Below, piece by piece: positions 7,126 to 9,167 of a stretch of 9,167 bases of DNA; the stretch's first letter is position 1, and each line of letters begins with the position of its first letter. Location: positions 1 to 9,167 of the forward strand of contig CALZAP010000035.1 of assembly GCA_945614335.1 (NCBI GenBank), read 5' to 3'. Origin of the DNA: an uncultured Prevotella sp. (lineage in GTDB: Bacteria > Bacteroidota > Bacteroidia > Bacteroidales > Bacteroidaceae). The notes under the pieces were generated by a model that saw only the letters and a program-made list of their open reading frames with translations, did no database searches and was not told the origin of the DNA. Made by a program: the position numbers and the translations under genes.

Positions 7126-8058
7126 TCAGTCAATCTTTTGAATGCGGAACAGTATGGAATATTCCAGGGTCAGAGGGCGGTTGTGCATAAAGAACACCGT
7201 TCCGTCCACAGGCGATTTCACTTGCTGGATAACACTGCTGTCGTATGGGTCGAGAATCTGCGCTAACGTTTCCCCCTCGTTCACACGGTCGCCCACATTT
7301 GCCATACGGTAGAATATTCCTGCGCGTTGTGCCTTCACGTTCACCAGTTCCGCCTCGTCAAACACGATAGACTCATAGCCGGCCTTTTGCGGTCGGTATT
7401 TCACTATGCCAGTCTTTTTCATGAATCTCAAGATGGCGTCGATGGTCTGTTCGCTTGTCTCGTGCTCCACGTGGTTGGTTTGTCCGGCATAGATGGAGAA
7501 TGCTTTGGCTCCCCATATCTGCCAGTTGTAGTTGAGCAGTGTTGTGTCGAAGGGCAAGGGTTTGCGCTTCGTGACAAAGGGAAGTCCGAAGAGGCAAGCC
7601 GTCTTCACGTCCTCGTAGCCTGTGGTGAGCATGCGGACGTGAGGCACGAAGTCGCCCGACATGTAGAAACTGGCAAGCTGGAGTCCGTATTTGAAGTCTT
7701 TTATTTGTTCAAACAGGGCAGCGGCGATGCGTTGTGTGGTTTCTCCCTTGTCGTATCCGGGAAACATTCGGTTGATGTCTGTTCCGTCCATTGCCCAGAA
7801 TCGTTTCGACACGTTCATGGAGAAAGGGTTGCAAGAAGGAATGACGAGTATGCTTTCCCCTTCTTCTATACATCCCCTTTGTTCCAGTTCCGTGAGTTTT
7901 GCCACAAGTCGGGCACAGATGTATTGCTGTTGTATCTCATCGCCGCGCATTGCGCCGACTATTGCAACTGTCTTTTCTCCTTCGCCAAACCAAAAACCTT
8001 CGATGTTGAACGAGCCGCGGTATGGCGATTTCATTTCAAATAATATTTCTCTTTTCAT
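7126..8058 (-). CDS. AstE/AspA-family paralogue lacking zinc ligands (predicted pseudoenzyme)
   Basis: A 310-residue protein clearly homologous to its upstream neighbour and to succinylglutamate desuccinylase / aspartoacylase proteins (M14-like fold). Active family members have HGDE, with His and Glu binding zinc; here the block reads AMRGDE (36-41), with Arg38 in the His position and Glu41 kept. The second zinc histidine, in DIHSS of the neighbour, aligns without gaps to QLASF, giving Ala129. The substrate-binding DINR (94-97) and an acidic residue at the catalytic-Glu position (Glu198 in HVEHE) remain. A C-terminal beta-rich domain (about 225-310) includes SPVDGTVF. The frame is intact, so this is not a decayed gene. 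The ATG overlaps the preceding stop (ATGA). Most likely a non-catalytic partner or regulator; His140, His196 and His199 could form a rebuilt metal site instead. Confidence 0.85.
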   Translation of the reverse strand: MKREILFEMKSPYRGSFNIEGFWFGEGEKTVAIVGAMRGDEIQQQYICARLVAKLTELEQRGCIEEGESILVIPSCNPFSMNVSKRFWAMDGTDINRMFPGYDKGETTQRIAAALFEQIKDFKYGLQLASFYMSGDFVPHVRMLTTGYEDVKTACLFGLPFVTKRKPLPFDTTLLNYNWQIWGAKAFSIYAGQTNHVEHETSEQTIDAILRFMKKTGIVKYRPQKAGYESIVFDEAELVNVKAQRAGIFYRMANVGDRVNEGETLAQILDPYDSSVIQQVKSPVDGTVFFMHNRPLTLEYSILFRIQKID

Positions 8059-8984
8059 AATATTCTAAAAACTCTCGCCATCAATGAACCTTCGTATACG
8101 ATGGGGTAGGCGCGGATGGTGAAGAGGTAGCCTTCGCATGGTGAAACCACGCGGCTAAGTATTTTTCCTGTGAGTGGTTCTACAATCTGTCCTATTTCTT
8201 CTCCCTTGGCCACCACGATGCCGCATTTCAGTTCGGTGATAAACACTCCCGATGTGGCGGCGTTGAGAAACTCCACGTTGTCGCCCTTGCAGAGCAGTGG
8301 TTTACTAATTTGGGCCTTGTTTACATATCCCGACCACATGCCCATGTCGGCCATGAGGTTAAAGATGCCGTCGACGAGCCGGTAGCACATCTTGTGGTTG
8401 ATGCGTTGTCCCACACCCAATTCCACCACCACACAGTCTGTTCCGGTGGAGTTGAGCGAGTGGGCGAGTGTTGATTCGAGCACGGTGGCTGCGTCGTGTA
8501 CCCACACGAAGTCGATGTTCAGCATTTGTGCTATCGGCACGAGTCGCTCCTCGTCGAGCACGTTTATTCTTGCCTGTGGCGTTTCTCTCAGGTAGAGGTT
8601 GCTTGAGTGAATGTCAATCACGAGGTCGGCGCCCTTGAGGTCTTCAATTATGGCGTAAGCCGTTTGCTCAGCCACGGAGCCTTCCTTGTTTCCGGGGAAG
8701 ATGCGGTTCATGTCGAGGTCGAAGTTTGGAATGCCTCGTTGTATGGTGTCGATGCCGAGAGGGTTCAGTGCGGGGTAGATCTCCACTTGTCCGTCGAGCG
8801 AGCCTATGGCTTCGTTCAGTCTTCTTGCCATCTCGTAGCACACCATTTGGCCTTCGAGTTCGTCGCCGTGAGTTCCGGTCACGATACACAGGCGCTTGTT
8901 TCCCTGCGATCCTTTAATGATGTTTTTCCTTATCGCCAACGTCTCGTTTATCGGAAGTTCGGTTGATATTACAGTTTGTATCAT
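8055..8984 (-). CDS. AstE/AspA-family zinc-dependent deacylase or carboxypeptidase-like hydrolase
   Basis: A 309-residue M14-like hydrolase predicted to cut an amide bond in an N-acylated amino acid or a gamma/isopeptide-linked product. The full active-site set is visible: GTHGDE (37-42) with zinc ligands His39 and Glu42, DMNR (91-94) for carboxylate binding, DIHSS (124-128) with zinc ligand His126, and VVVELG (185-190) with catalytic Glu188. A C-terminal domain of about 85 residues is beta-rich with a lipoyl-like look, ending in SPCEGYLF (281-288). No signal peptide is seen, so it is probably cytosolic. It starts with an ATGA overlap on the transglutaminase-like gene and ends with an ATGA overlap on its defective paralogue, so the three are translationally coupled. 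Arginine catabolism (true AstE) is unlikely, since no other ast genes are present. Confidence 0.9.
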   Translation of the reverse strand: MIQTVISTELPINETLAIRKNIIKGSQGNKRLCIVTGTHGDELEGQMVCYEMARRLNEAIGSLDGQVEIYPALNPLGIDTIQRGIPNFDLDMNRIFPGNKEGSVAEQTAYAIIEDLKGADLVIDIHSSNLYLRETPQARINVLDEERLVPIAQMLNIDFVWVHDAATVLESTLAHSLNSTGTDCVVVELGVGQRINHKMCYRLVDGIFNLMADMGMWSGYVNKAQISKPLLCKGDNVEFLNAATSGVFITELKCGIVVAKGEEIGQIVEPLTGKILSRVVSPCEGYLFTIRAYPIVYEGSLMARVFRIL

Positions 8985-9167
8985 ATTTCTTTCAATGTCA
9001 CATTAATTTGAGTTTGCTGAAGTGCGTTGCCAATGTACACCCCTCTGTTGACAGGACAGTCGGATGCGTCGCGCCCGTGTGCTATCTTCACGTATCCGTA
9101 GCTAATCCGGCAGTTGTTTGTAGGGTCGAATCCTATCCAACTGTATCCGTCGTGTATTTCCACCCAT
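8981..9167 (-). CDS. Transglutaminase-like protein, C-terminal fragment (cut by window edge)
   Basis: Only the last 62 codons or so lie in the window; the gene continues beyond base 9167. The visible protein begins WVEIHDGYSWIGFDPTNN, the transglutaminase core strand carrying the catalytic Asp (FDPTN). The triad His should sit two residues before the Trp and the Cys further upstream, both outside. The end matches the GRD..D.P..RGVY.G signature of bacterial transglutaminase-like proteins of the COG1305 type (HGRDASDCPVNRGVYIGNA here). There is no real start in the window; the GTG at 9163 is internal. The stop overlaps the next gene's ATG as ATGA. Relatives are predicted cysteine peptidases or amide transferases, often encoded near circularly permuted ATP-grasp and alpha-E proteins. 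That context is known for the family, not seen here. Confidence 0.85.
   Translation of the reverse strand, partial: WVEIHDGYSWIGFDPTNNCRISYGYVKIAHGRDASDCPVNRGVYIGNALQQTQINVTLKEI

Noticed and set aside
7327..8043. Long plus-strand open frame (238 codons) opposite the AstE-like pseudoenzyme
   Set aside because: It lies entirely antisense to a gene with clear family homology and shows no recognisable domain; it is a frame shadow.
7126..8058. Reading the second AstE-like gene as a decaying pseudogene
   Set aside because: The frame is full length, the start is coupled, and non-zinc motifs and the C-terminal domain are kept; loss of activity looks specific rather than general decay.

Overview
The window looks like chromosomal DNA from a Bacteroidota bacterium, most likely a Prevotella-type genus. 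The signs are A-rich rather than Shine-Dalgarno leaders (for example AAAAGAAG before an ATG), a TTTG / TAnnTTTG promoter on the minus strand, a signal peptide ending in FAQ, and gene families common in gut and oral Bacteroidales. The genus is an inference; there is no rRNA or other marker gene here.

Layout. (1) Bases 1-98 are a 14-bp tandem repeat that runs directly into, and supplies the start codon of, a class I SAM-dependent O-methyltransferase (82-717, +). (2) A large secreted M16 zinc protease (829-3633, +) follows. (3) The gap 3634-3785 holds an inverted pair of 8-bp tandem arrays that can form a perfect 27-bp stem. (4) A GT32-type glycosyltransferase (3786-4532, +) converges, with a 23-bp tail-to-tail overlap, on a three-gene minus-strand glycosyltransferase operon. 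In transcription order this is a WaaE-like GT2 (7041-6265), a GT11 / fucosyltransferase-like enzyme (6278-5484) and a second GT2 (5475-4510). A well-formed Bacteroidetes promoter (7091-7060) precedes it. (5) The right end, also on the minus strand, is the tail of another operon: the C-terminus of a transglutaminase-like protein (cut by the window edge), then two paralogous AstE/AspA-family proteins, joined by ATGA overlaps.

How the genes fit together. The four glycosyltransferases probably build part of a surface glycan (LPS core, O-antigen or capsule); donors and acceptors cannot be read from the sequence. The transglutaminase-like protein and the two AstE-like proteins are translationally coupled and so probably act together on an amide- or isopeptide-linked substrate. 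The first AstE-like protein (8055-8984) has the full zinc and catalytic motif set. The second (7126-8058) has lost both zinc histidines (Arg38 and Ala129 in their places) but keeps the fold motifs and the C-terminal beta-rich domain, so it looks like a pseudoenzyme partner. Transglutaminases with this C-terminal signature often sit with circularly permuted ATP-grasp and alpha-E proteins, so the missing upstream part beyond base 9167 may hold the matching ligase.

No gene-free stretch exceeds 300 bases. No tRNA, rRNA, insertion sequence, CRISPR array or convincing intrinsic terminator was seen.
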